Positions 44,208-54,434 of a DNA stretch of 64,000 bases are shown piece by piece. Location: contig JBQMYD010000004.1 of assembly GCA_052173655.1 (NCBI GenBank), positions 124,001-188,000 on the forward strand, read 5' to 3'. This DNA comes from RGIG9060 sp052173655. Lineage in GTDB: Bacteria > Spirochaetota > Spirochaetia > Treponematales > Treponemataceae. The notes below the pieces were generated by a model, which saw only the letters and a list, made by a program, of their open reading frames with translations, was not told where the DNA came from and searched no databases. The position numbers were made by a program, and so were the translations under genes. Within the stretch, counting starts at the first letter, position 1, and each line of letters begins with the position of its first letter.

Positions 44208-45563
44208 ATGGAAAAATTATTTAAAATTAAAGAGCGTAATTCCAGTATAGGTAATGAAATTGTAGGTGGTGTAACTACATTTCTTGCGATGGCTTATATT
44301 TTAGCTGTCAATCCGGGTATTCTTTCGGTTGCAGGTATGAGCTGGGGTGCGGTATTTACTGCAACAGCGGTTTCTGCGGCTTTTGCTACGCTTGTTATGG
44401 CTTTTGTTGCCAACATGCCTGTAGCTTTGGCTCCGGGACTTGGACTTAATGCTTTTTTTACCTACACGGTTGTTATGGGAATGGGATGTTCTTGGCAACT
44501 TGCTCTTACAGCTGTGTTTGTAGAAGGTATAGCTTTTATTTTGCTTTCGGCATTTGGTATTCGCGAAAAAATCATCGATTCGATTCCTGCCGGGATGAAG
44601 AAAGCCGTTTCTGTAGGTATCGGGCTTTTTATTGTAATTATCGGACTTGCAAATGCAGGTGTATGTTCTACAAAAACAGGGACTTTAATCGGATTTGAAA
44701 AGTTTAACTTATTGCATCCTACTGCTTTAGTTGGTCTTTTAGGATTTATTCTTACAGCAGTTCTCTATCTTTTAAAGGTTCCTGGAGCAATTCTTATTGC
44801 AATTATTGTAACAACGATTATAGGAATTCCTTTTGGAGTAACTTCAATTCCTAAAGATTGGACTCCATTCAGTCTTCCTGAGGCTCCTCATTTCTTTGCT
44901 TTTGATTTTAAAGGAATTGTAATTGATTCTGCCACTAATAAGTTCAGCGGATTGATTTTAGGAAAGTTTTTTGTAATCTTCTTTACGTTTCTTTTTACAG
45001 ACTTGTTTGATACGATCGGGACATTAATGGGGGTTGCAGATCAGGCAAAGCTTATCGACAAAAACGGAAAAATTAAAAATGTAAAAGGTGCTCTTTTTGC
45101 AGATGCACTCGGAACTACAGTTGGTGCTGTACTTGGAACTTCTACCGTAACTTCATTTGTAGAAAGCTCCAGCGGTGTTGCAGCAGGAGCAAAAACAGGT
45201 TTTGCTTCAATTGTAACTTCCTTTTTATTTTTGGTGTCACTGTTTTTAAGCCCTTTGTTTTTCCTTGTTCCTTCTTGTGCCACAGCTCCTGCTTTAGTTT
45301 TTGTAGGATTTTTGATGATGAGATCCGTTACGGAAATAAATTTTTCAGATGCTACGGAGGGAATACCTGCTTTTATTACCATAATAACAATGCCTTTTTC
45401 ATATTCAATTGCAAAGGGAATTATGGGCGGAATTATGGCTTACGTTATTTGTAAATGTGCAGGAAGAAAAGCAAAACAAATTCCGGTTTTTACTTGGATA
45501 CTTGCATTTGTTTTCTTTTTAGATTTGCTTTTTGAGTCTTTAAAATACCGTTTTGGTTGGTAA
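44208..45563 (+). CDS. NCS2-family purine permease (AzgA-like)
   Basis: Proton-coupled uptake of adenine, guanine or hypoxanthine. The 451 residues carry 12-14 hydrophobic segments. Family hallmarks are GGVTTFLAMAYILAVNP near 20-36, ALAPGLGLNAFFTY near 72-85, TDLFDTIGTLMGVADQA near 265, and GTSTVTSFVESSSGVAAGAKTG near 310-330, which place it in the AzgA/PbuG branch rather than the uracil or xanthine branch. It is consistent with purine salvage together with guaB at 61639. Confidence 0.9.
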   Translation: MEKLFKIKERNSSIGNEIVGGVTTFLAMAYILAVNPGILSVAGMSWGAVFTATAVSAAFATLVMAFVANMPVALAPGLGLNAFFTYTVVMGMGCSWQLALTAVFVEGIAFILLSAFGIREKIIDSIPAGMKKAVSVGIGLFIVIIGLANAGVCSTKTGTLIGFEKFNLLHPTALVGLLGFILTAVLYLLKVPGAILIAIIVTTIIGIPFGVTSIPKDWTPFSLPEAPHFFAFDFKGIVIDSATNKFSGLILGKFFVIFFTFLFTDLFDTIGTLMGVADQAKLIDKNGKIKNVKGALFADALGTTVGAVLGTSTVTSFVESSSGVAAGAKTGFASIVTSFLFLVSLFLSPLFFLVPSCATAPALVFVGFLMMRSVTEINFSDATEGIPAFITIITMPFSYSIAKGIMGGIMAYVICKCAGRKAKQIPVFTWILAFVFFLDLLFESLKYRFGW

Positions 45564-45611
45564 TTTTTGATTTTTTTTAAGCAATGTAATAAAAAAGCCG
45601 ATAGACTGATT

Positions 45612-46709
45612 ATGGTGATTTTGCAAAAGAGATTGCATTTAATATTTTCAATAATCTTGTTTATCGGTTTTTTTTATGGTTGTACAACAAATAAAAATCA
45701 TCTTACAAGAGATGCTCTTGCATCCGGTAAATCTTGCGATAAGAAAAAAAATGACAATATTCTAATTCAAAACATTTCAGATATTCCTCTAATTGTAAAA
45801 AAAGAGAGCGAAGTACAACTTACTTTTAAGGAAGTATGGGCTTATGTGGTTGATGGGCATGAAAAGGAATTTGAAGCGGCAAAAAATAGCATTACTGATG
45901 TGGGCTATTTTGGGGCAACCTTAGATACTTTTGGAAATCTTGTAGGAGTTCCGGAGCGTAAAAAGCTTGTTTGCAATGAAGCTCGTGTTCATATGGTGAT
46001 TGTTGATACCGGAAAGGCTTTGACCCATTTTTGCATAAGCTCTGATTATTCTGTTAGAAAAAAACTTTTGGCTGATATAGTTGCAAATGCTGAAAAATTT
46101 GACGGGGTACAAATAGATTTTGAACTTGTTTCCCCATCGGACAAGGAAGATTATTTGTCTTTTTTAAAGGAATTAAAAACTCGTCTTCCTAAAAAAATTA
46201 TTAGCGTTGCAATTCCTGCAAGAACAAAGACTTTAGAAAAAGATGCTTACGACTACAAAAATTTGAGTAAAATTGTAGATAGAATTGTTGTTATGGCTTA
46301 TGATGAGCATTGGGCAACAAGTCGTCCGGGGCCTGTAGCTTCAATTAAATGGTGTAAAAATATAATGAATTATTCAAAAACTGTTATTCCTGCCGAAAAG
46401 CTGATTATGGGGCTTCCATTTTACGGTCGTTGTTGGAATACGGATAATACTGCCGGAGCTTATAGATTTACCGGTATTTGCAAGGTGCAAAAAGAGCAAA
46501 AAATAAAAAAAATAAAACGTATCAATGATATTCCAAGTTTTCAAGTAAAAAAGAATGTTACCTATCAATTTTATTATGATGATTTGTATTCCTTGACAAA
46601 GCGTTTAAATATGTATTATGACAATGGGGTACAAAATATTTCTTTTTGGCGTTTAGGGCAAGAAGATGTTGCAATTTGGAACTATGTTGTTCTTGATGAG
46701 AAAGAATAA
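45612..46709 (+). CDS. GH18-like (YaaH-type) glycosidase lipoprotein
   Basis: 365 residues from the ATG at 45612; a TTG at 45567 would add 15 residues in front of the signal. The N-terminus is a lipoprotein signal, ending FFYGC. The rest is a GH18 TIM barrel: FDGVQIDFE matches DGxxxDxE, with the catalytic Glu present, followed by IISVAIPAR, IVDRIVVMAYDEHW and LIMGLPFYGRCWN. This branch includes the spore-coat and cortex-lytic protein YaaH. A periplasmic peptidoglycan- or chitooligosaccharide-hydrolase role is likely. There is no LysM domain. No Shine-Dalgarno is obvious. Confidence 0.8.
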   Translation: MVILQKRLHLIFSIILFIGFFYGCTTNKNHLTRDALASGKSCDKKKNDNILIQNISDIPLIVKKESEVQLTFKEVWAYVVDGHEKEFEAAKNSITDVGYFGATLDTFGNLVGVPERKKLVCNEARVHMVIVDTGKALTHFCISSDYSVRKKLLADIVANAEKFDGVQIDFELVSPSDKEDYLSFLKELKTRLPKKIISVAIPARTKTLEKDAYDYKNLSKIVDRIVVMAYDEHWATSRPGPVASIKWCKNIMNYSKTVIPAEKLIMGLPFYGRCWNTDNTAGAYRFTGICKVQKEQKIKKIKRINDIPSFQVKKNVTYQFYYDDLYSLTKRLNMYYDNGVQNISFWRLGQEDVAIWNYVVLDEKE

Positions 46710-46769
46710 TTTTTTTAACTTATTACTGTAAGTTTAAGGTAATATTTTGAATGATTTTGAGAGGTTTAT

Positions 46770-47591
46770 ATGAGCGAAAATGAGAATAAAAGCAATAGCG
46801 AAAATGAAAATTTTTCTAAGGCAAAGGATTCGCCTAAAATTACAATTTCTAAGGAAAAAATTTCTGTTTTTGGCAAACAAATTTGGAAAAAAATTTTGCT
46901 TTTTTTTAATCGGCAGGATAATTGTTCAAGTACCTGTGAATCTAACTGTGCCGGTGCAGATCCGCAAATGCAAAATCAATTTGAAGAATTTATAAAACAA
47001 CAGAAAAAAAAATCCAAACAAATAAATTTTGGAACAGGTTTAAGGCATTTTTTTGATTTTGCTTTAGATGTCGCTTTTTTGATTTGTCTTATTTTTGTTA
47101 TAAAACCGGCTTTACTTAGTAATTATGAACTTGCTGCAGAAAGCTCGTTTATGAATAAATTTTTTGCTAAGATTACTTCTCTTTTTGTAGGTATTCCAAG
47201 TGGTATTGATTATAAAACTTTGAATCTACGTAATTTCTTTTTTGTTATTTCAATTTTGTGCTATATTGCCGGAAAAATTATAATTTCTCTTACCTGCAAA
47301 AATTCAAATAAATCAGTTTCATGTTTTTTGGTACTGGCACTTGCAATTTCCTGTATTCTGATCAGAGCAAATTTTATTTTATTCATAGTTTTTTATGTTT
47401 TACTTTTTCTTATTCACCAGTTTTCATGCGGTTTTGCAGTAAAAGCAATGTTTTTTAAACTTTTGTTAATGATAATTATAATTCCTGTTTTGTATATAAT
47501 CTTAAATTGTATTTTTCTTCCGGAACTTCATATGCTCTTTAAAGAAATATTCAGGTGCCTTTTTTTGCCGACAGAATATATGAATAAATAG
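46770..47591 (+). CDS. Membrane protein of unknown function with a cytoplasmic Cys cluster
   Basis: 273 residues. The first 95 are hydrophilic (Asn/Glu/Lys-rich) and contain CSSTCESNC, three cysteines spaced C-x3-C-x3-C. About five transmembrane helices follow at roughly 98-120, 150-175, 185-205, 207-225 and 230-255. No known family is recognised. The ATG follows GAGAGG. It lies 60 bases upstream of cimA on the same strand. Confidence 0.55.
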   Translation: MSENENKSNSENENFSKAKDSPKITISKEKISVFGKQIWKKILLFFNRQDNCSSTCESNCAGADPQMQNQFEEFIKQQKKKSKQINFGTGLRHFFDFALDVAFLICLIFVIKPALLSNYELAAESSFMNKFFAKITSLFVGIPSGIDYKTLNLRNFFFVISILCYIAGKIIISLTCKNSNKSVSCFLVLALAISCILIRANFILFIVFYVLLFLIHQFSCGFAVKAMFFKLLLMIIIIPVLYIILNCIFLPELHMLFKEIFRCLFLPTEYMNK

Positions 47592-47651
47592 ATTTTCTGA
47601 AAATAAAATTTTTATATCGACACAAAACTGTCTGAGTGCTAATATCTGCAT

Positions 47652-49267
47652 ATGTCAAAAAAACAATCGGAAGTTACGATTTTAGATTCAACTCTTAGAG
47701 ATGGTGCTCAAGCAGAGTTTGTGAGTTTTTCGGTTCAAGATAAATTGAATATTGTAAAAGCTCTTGATGAGCTTGGGGTTTCCTACATAGAAGCCGGAAA
47801 TCCCGGATCAAATCCTAAGGATATTGATTTTTTTAATAAGGTTTCAAAACTTGAGTTGAAAAATGCAAAAGTTGCAGCATTCGGTACTACTCGTCGTAAG
47901 GATTTACTTTGTGAACAAGATAGTAATCTTCAAAGTCTTATTTCTTGCGGGACTTCCACCGTTGTTATTTTTGGAAAAAGCTGGGATTTTCAAGTAACGG
48001 AAATCTTAAAGACAAGTCTTGAAGAAAATCTTGCAATGATAAGAGAGACTTGCCGTTTTCTTAAAAAAAACGGACGATTTGTAATTTTTGATGCTGAGCA
48101 TTTTTTTGACGGCTGGAGTTCCAATAAGGATTATGCTTTAGAATCTTTACAAGCTGCACTTGACGGTGGGGCGGATATCATTACTTTGTGCGATACAAAC
48201 GGCGGAACAATGCCGATGGAAATCTTAAAATCCGTTACTGCCGTAACAAGTTTTTTCAATAATATAAAAACTGAAAGCGGAAATAAAATCAGCTTTGGAA
48301 TTCACACTCATAACGACGGCGGTCTTGCAGTTGCAAATTCTCTTATGGCTGTGGAAGGGGGTGCCGTTCATGTTCAAGGTACATTGCTGGGCTTTGGAGA
48401 GCGAACAGGTAATGCAAATCTTTCTACCGTAATTTCAAATTTAGAATTGAAATTTGGTGTTCATTGTTTACCTAACGGAAATTTGGAAAAACTTACACCT
48501 ATTTGTAAACGCATTTCAGAAATTTTAAATCTTCCGTTAGATCAAGGAATGCCTTATGTCGGAACAAATTCTTTTGCTCATAAGGCCGGAATTCATATAG
48601 ATGCGGTAACAAAAAATCCTCAGGCGTATGAACATATACCTCCTTCAACAATCGGCAATGGTAGAGTTTTTTTGCTAAGCGAAGTTTGCGGCAGGGCTAC
48701 TATTCTTGAAAAAATACGAAAATTTGATTCTTCAATAACTAAAGATGACTTTATCTTAAAAGAGATTACTGAAAAAGTTAAGCAAATGGAAAAAGATGGG
48801 TATCAATTTGAAGGTGCTGAGGGCAGCTTTGAACTGATGGCACGTAAAATAATCGGGAAATACCATACTTTTTTTAAGCTCCATTATTACAAGACGATGG
48901 GAGAGCCTCCTAAATTTTTAGGAGATTTTTCCTCTTTTGCACAGTTAAAAATTGAAGTTGACGGAAAAATTGCTATTACTGCAGGGGAAGGAGATGGTCC
49001 TGTTCACGCTTTGGACACGGCTCTAAGATCTGCACTGGAACAATTTTATCCTTGCGTAACAAATATACGGCTTACGGACTATAAAGTGCGTGTTTTGGAT
49101 TCACGTTCTGCCACTGCCGCTAAGGTTAGAGTTTTGATTGAATCTACCGATGGAGTGGAAACTTGGACAACCGTTGGAGTTTCACCTGACATAATCGAAG
49201 CTTCATGGCTTGCACTTGTAGATTCGTTTGAGTTTAAACTTGTTCGCGGGCTTGATGAGAGCAAAAA

Positions 49268-49271
<4 letters not shown>
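47652..49271 (+). CDS. cimA: (R)-citramalate synthase
   Basis: Condenses pyruvate and acetyl-CoA to citramalate, the threonine-independent route to isoleucine. The 539 residues match the CimA branch of the isopropylmalate-synthase family: LDSTLRDGAQAEFVSFSVQDK at the N-terminus, the metal site HTHNDGG in the barrel, GTLLGFGERTGNANL, and a C-terminal LeuA dimerisation/allosteric domain from about 410. Length and the AGNPGSNPKD segment favour CimA over LeuA. The gene overlaps the following FAD dehydrogenase by four bases (ATGA). No leuCDB or ilv genes are in the window. Confidence 0.9.
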
Positions 49272-50941
<1,670 letters not shown>

Positions 50942-51038
50942 CTTTGATAACAAAAAAAGCAGATTTCGTTTGAATGATTAAATTTTAGGCGATAATTTTT
51001 TTTCTTAGATTTTCCGATTTTTATCTAAAAATAAATTC

Positions 51039-51067
51039 TTGAAACAAAAGTTCTATATTATTATAAT
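51039..51067 (+). promoter_or_regulatory. Promoter for the 2-oxoacid oxidoreductase operon
   Basis: TTGAAA and a consensus TATAAT are separated by exactly 17 bases. The ferredoxin-subunit ATG is about 39 bases past the -10 element and has GGAGGAAA before it. Confidence 0.7.
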
Positions 51068-51105
51068 AATTTACATAAAACAAAATTGTAGTGTTGGAGG
51101 AAACT

Positions 51106-51318
51106 ATGGCAAAAGGAAGACCTTTGATTACAGTAGAACGCTGTAAGGGCTGCTGCCTGTGTATTGATGCGTGTCCTCAAAAAATTCTTAAAATGTCTAA
51201 AGACACAAACCGACAGGGAGTTCATTATCCGGAATGTATTGATGAGCAAAATTGCGTAGCTTGTACTTTTTGTGCAGTTATGTGCCCTGATTGTGTGATT
51301 GAGATTGAGGAGTTTTAA
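51106..51318 (+). CDS. 2-oxoacid:ferredoxin oxidoreductase, ferredoxin-like delta subunit
   Basis: A 70-residue protein carrying two [4Fe-4S] clusters: CKGCCLCIDACP and CVACTFCAVMCP each show CxxCxxCxxxCP. It passes electrons from the catalytic subunits to ferredoxin. The ATG at 51106 follows GGAGGAAA; an in-frame TTG at 51091 lies before the ribosome-binding site and is not used. It is first in a four-gene delta-alpha-beta-gamma operon, the order found in vor and kor clusters. The alpha gene begins one base after its stop. Confidence 0.9.
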   Translation: MAKGRPLITVERCKGCCLCIDACPQKILKMSKDTNRQGVHYPECIDEQNCVACTFCAVMCPDCVIEIEEF

Positions 51319-51319
51319 T

Positions 51320-52378
51320 ATGGGTAAGAAAGTTTTGATGAAAGGAAATGAGGCTATCGGAGAATCTGCTATTCTTGCAGGATGCCGGCATTATTTTGCC
51401 TATCCGATTACTCCTCAAAATGAAATACCTGCGTATCTTTCAAAAAGGCTTCCGCAGATTAACGGAACATTCCTTCAAGCCGAGAGTGAAATTGCGGCAA
51501 TCAATATGGTAATGGGTGCTTCTGCTGCAGGTGCCAGAGTTATGACATCTTCTTCTTCTCCCGGAATTTCTTTAAAACAGGAAGGAATTTCTTATCTTGC
51601 CGGAGCTCAACTTCCTGCTGTCATAGTCAACATGATGAGAGGTGGTCCCGGTCTTGGAAATATTGCCGGAGCTCAAGGAGATTATTTTCAGGCAACACGT
51701 GGAGGCGGCAATGGGGATTACCATGTAGTTGTTCTTGCTCCCGGAAATGTACAAGAACTTGCAGATTATACAGTTAAGGCTTTTGAAATTGCAGATAAAT
51801 ACAGAGTTGTTGTAATGATTTTGGGGGACGGGTATTTAGGACAGATGGCAGAGCCTTGTGTTCTTCCTGATGAAGTTACTTGCTTTCCTGAAAAACCTTG
51901 GGCGTTAACAGGTAAAACTAAAGACCGCGATTCAAATATTTTGATGTCTTTAAAACTTGGTAAAGGAGATGATTATCTTAATAAACATGTAAAATCCGTT
52001 TTTGAAATTTACAATCAGATAGAAGAAAATGAAACTCTATGTGAAAGTTTTTTGTGTGAAGATGCCGATTTTGTTCTTTGTGCTTACGGAACGAGTGCAA
52101 GGGTTTGCAAAAAAGCCGTAAAAATACTTAGAGAACAAGGAATCAAAGCCGGACTTTTTAGACCGATTACATTGTGGCCTTTTCCTAAAAATGAATTGGA
52201 AGCAGCGTGCAAAAATGCAAAACGAATTCTTACGGTTGAAATGAGCATGGGGCAGATGGTTCAAGATGTAAAATTGAATAGCGGACACAGGGTTTGTGAT
52301 GTAGATTTTTACGGAGAACCGGGCGGAATTATTCCAAAAGTTGACGTTATTGTTGAGAAGGTAAAAAATTATGCATAA
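51320..52378 (+). CDS. vorB: 2-oxoacid:ferredoxin oxidoreductase alpha subunit (VorB-like)
   Basis: 352 residues from the ATG at 51320, which sits after GAGGAG in the end of the delta gene. The pyrimidine-binding domain starts KVLMKGNEAIGESAI and continues CRHYFAYPITPQNE and MTSSSSPGISLKQEG, the pattern of the alpha subunits of 2-oxoisovalerate and 2-oxoglutarate oxidoreductases. The C-terminal third is a transketolase-C-like domain. The complex turns a 2-oxoacid, CoA and oxidised ferredoxin into acyl-CoA, CO2 and reduced ferredoxin. The branched-chain substrate is my preference but is not certain. Overlaps the beta gene by eight bases. Confidence 0.85.
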   Translation: MGKKVLMKGNEAIGESAILAGCRHYFAYPITPQNEIPAYLSKRLPQINGTFLQAESEIAAINMVMGASAAGARVMTSSSSPGISLKQEGISYLAGAQLPAVIVNMMRGGPGLGNIAGAQGDYFQATRGGGNGDYHVVVLAPGNVQELADYTVKAFEIADKYRVVVMILGDGYLGQMAEPCVLPDEVTCFPEKPWALTGKTKDRDSNILMSLKLGKGDDYLNKHVKSVFEIYNQIEENETLCESFLCEDADFVLCAYGTSARVCKKAVKILREQGIKAGLFRPITLWPFPKNELEAACKNAKRILTVEMSMGQMVQDVKLNSGHRVCDVDFYGEPGGIIPKVDVIVEKVKNYA

Positions 52379-53165
52379 AAAGTATGAATTTCCAAAATCT
52401 ATGAAAAACGTAAAAACTCATTACTGCGGAGGTTGCGGACACGGAATTGTTCATAAGTTGATTGCACAAGTTATGGACGAAATGAACATACAAGAAGAAG
52501 TGCTTTTGGTTGCTCCCGTTGGTTGTGCTGTTTTTGCTTATAATTATTTGGACGTTGATTCTTGTGAAGCTGCACACGGGAGAGCTCCTGCTGTTGCAAC
52601 CGGTATGAAAAGGGTTCATCCCGATAAACTTGTTATTTCTTATCAAGGCGATGGAGATCTTTTGGCAATCGGAACTGCAGAAACAATTCATGCTGCAAAC
52701 CGCGGAGAAAATATTACCGTAATTTTTATAAACAATGCAATTTACGGTATGACAGGCGGACAAATGGCACCGACTTCGCTTGTAGGACAGGTAACAAAAA
52801 CAACCCCTTATGGAAGAAAGTCTGAAGAAGTTGGATATCCGATTCGGGCTTCCGAGCTTTTGAATACTCTTGTTGAACCTAAGTATATTGAGCGATGTGC
52901 TGTTTATGATGTAAAACACATTAATCGAACAAAAGCTGCAATAAAAAAAGCTTTGACATACCAAAAAGAAAAAAAAGGCTATTCATTTGTGGAAATTCTT
53001 TCAATGTGCCCTACGAATTGGGGTGTTGATCCGGTTGTTGCTGCTCAATGGGTAAAAGATGAAATGGAGCCCTATTATCCTCTTGGAGTTTTTAGAGATA
53101 TTCCTGCAGGCATTGTTCCTGACCCGGCAGTTCCTAAAGCAGGTTTTGTCGGAGGTTTAAAATGA
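52371..53165 (+). CDS. 2-oxoacid:ferredoxin oxidoreductase beta subunit (TPP-binding)
   Basis: 264 residues. It contains the thiamine-diphosphate motif: YCGGCGHG at the N-terminus and GDGDLLAIG with the later NNAIYGMTGGQMAPTS completing the GDG-to-N(N) Mg/TPP site near 100-135. This subunit carries out decarboxylation together with the alpha subunit. The start lies eight bases inside the alpha gene, and its stop overlaps the gamma start by four bases, so the subunits are translationally coupled. Confidence 0.93.
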   Translation: MHKKYEFPKSMKNVKTHYCGGCGHGIVHKLIAQVMDEMNIQEEVLLVAPVGCAVFAYNYLDVDSCEAAHGRAPAVATGMKRVHPDKLVISYQGDGDLLAIGTAETIHAANRGENITVIFINNAIYGMTGGQMAPTSLVGQVTKTTPYGRKSEEVGYPIRASELLNTLVEPKYIERCAVYDVKHINRTKAAIKKALTYQKEKKGYSFVEILSMCPTNWGVDPVVAAQWVKDEMEPYYPLGVFRDIPAGIVPDPAVPKAGFVGGLK

Positions 53166-53713
53166 CAACTGAAATTATTTTTGCAGGATTTGGAGGACAA
53201 GGAGTAATTCTTGCAGGGAAAATTCTTGCGTTAGCCGGAATGCGAGAAGAAAAATACGTTTCGCATATCCCATCTTATGGGGCAGAGATGAGAGGTGGAA
53301 CTGCTAACTGTTCTGTAATCGTCAGTGATGATGAGGTTGCCAGTCCCGTTATTGAAAACCCCGATGTAGTCGTAGCTCTAAATAAGCCTTCGATGATAAA
53401 GTTTGAACCTATGCTAAAAAAAGGCGGACTTTTAATTTATAATTCAAGTCTTATTGATATAGAGCCTTCCAGAAAAGACATTCGTTCTGTTGCCCTTGCT
53501 GCAAACGATATCGCTTTGGAGTGCAAAAATGAACGAGGAGTTAATATGGTTGTTTTGGGATGTCTTGCAAAAGTAGTTCCCGGAATGATCGACGGTATAA
53601 AATCTTTTGAATTTGCATTGGATGAAGCCATTTCTGCAAGAAATAAAAAATTTAATCCGATTAATATTGCAACGATTGAATCGGCTTTTTCTCGTGATTA
53701 TGTAATAAAATAA
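53162..53713 (+). CDS. 2-oxoacid:ferredoxin oxidoreductase gamma subunit
   Basis: 183 residues of the POR gamma/KorC domain: IIFAGFGGQGVILAGKILA at the N-terminus, YGAEMRGGTANCSVIVSD near 40-57, and VVALNKPSMIKFEP near 70. It binds CoA in structures of relatives. Last subunit of the operon, overlapping beta by four bases (ATGA). The regulator gene follows 40 bases later. Confidence 0.93.
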   Translation: MTTEIIFAGFGGQGVILAGKILALAGMREEKYVSHIPSYGAEMRGGTANCSVIVSDDEVASPVIENPDVVVALNKPSMIKFEPMLKKGGLLIYNSSLIDIEPSRKDIRSVALAANDIALECKNERGVNMVVLGCLAKVVPGMIDGIKSFEFALDEAISARNKKFNPINIATIESAFSRDYVIK

Positions 53714-53753
53714 CAAAAAAAATTTTGCGGTTTTATAAAAATAGGGTTTATTT

Positions 53754-54329
53754 ATGAGTGAAAAAAATAAAATCGGTGAAAAAGTAAGGTTGGTGCGTCA
53801 GAATAGAAAACTTTCTATCGAAGATGTTTCCGAACGTACAAATTTGAGTGTTGAGCAGATTTCTTCCATAGAAAACGGCTCTTTTGTTCCTAATCTTACG
53901 CCATTGATTAAAATTGCAAGGGTTTTGGGTGTAAGACTTGGAACTTTTATGGATGATGACGAAAATCTTGGGCCTGTAGTTGCCAGAAGTGGTGAAAAAA
54001 AGGAAATTACAAGGTTCAGCGATAGAGGAAATGCAGTCGATTCCGATTTGGATTTTTATACTTTGGCACACAATAAAGCCGGAAGACACATGGATCCTTT
54101 CATAATCGAAATTTTCCCTTCGAGCGAAGAAGAAATAAAGCTAAGCACTCATGAAGGTGAAGAATTTTTATATGTTCTTGAAGGCGAAGTTGAGGTAAAA
54201 TACGGCAAAAACGATTATGTTTTAAAAGCGGGAGATTCCATTTATTATGAATCTATTGTAGCTCATCATGTTCATAGTTACGGTAATGAAAAAGCAAAAA
54301 TTCTTGCAGTAGTTTATACTCCTGCTTAA
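53754..54329 (+). CDS. XRE-family regulator with cupin domain
   Basis: 191 residues. An N-terminal helix-turn-helix (residues 8-62; LSIEDVSERTNLSVEQISSIENG is the core pattern) is joined to a C-terminal cupin barrel (115-190) with HEGEEFLYVLEGEVEVKYG and HHVHSYG. The cupin probably senses a small ligand. It follows the oxidoreductase operon on the same strand by 40 bases without a terminator, so it may be cotranscribed and could regulate carbon or 2-oxoacid metabolism. The ligand and operator are unknown. Confidence 0.87.
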   Translation: MSEKNKIGEKVRLVRQNRKLSIEDVSERTNLSVEQISSIENGSFVPNLTPLIKIARVLGVRLGTFMDDDENLGPVVARSGEKKEITRFSDRGNAVDSDLDFYTLAHNKAGRHMDPFIIEIFPSSEEEIKLSTHEGEEFLYVLEGEVEVKYGKNDYVLKAGDSIYYESIVAHHVHSYGNEKAKILAVVYTPA

Positions 54330-54434
54330 AAATTAAGTTTTTTTATAAAAAATTAGTGCATTCTGTCAATTTATGAGTTAAAATTATATTGCGACTTTTA
54401 TTTTGTTGTAATACTGAAAAAAAGGAGAAAAAAA

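Noticed and set aside
46717..46734. AACTTA ... TAAGTT hairpin after the GH18-like gene as a terminator
   Set aside because: The stem is short and A/T-only and no T-run follows it.
52347..52964. 205-codon open frame on the minus strand
   Set aside because: It lies wholly opposite the beta subunit gene, is rich in Ser/Phe/Cys as expected from antisense reading of A/T-rich DNA, and has no start signal.
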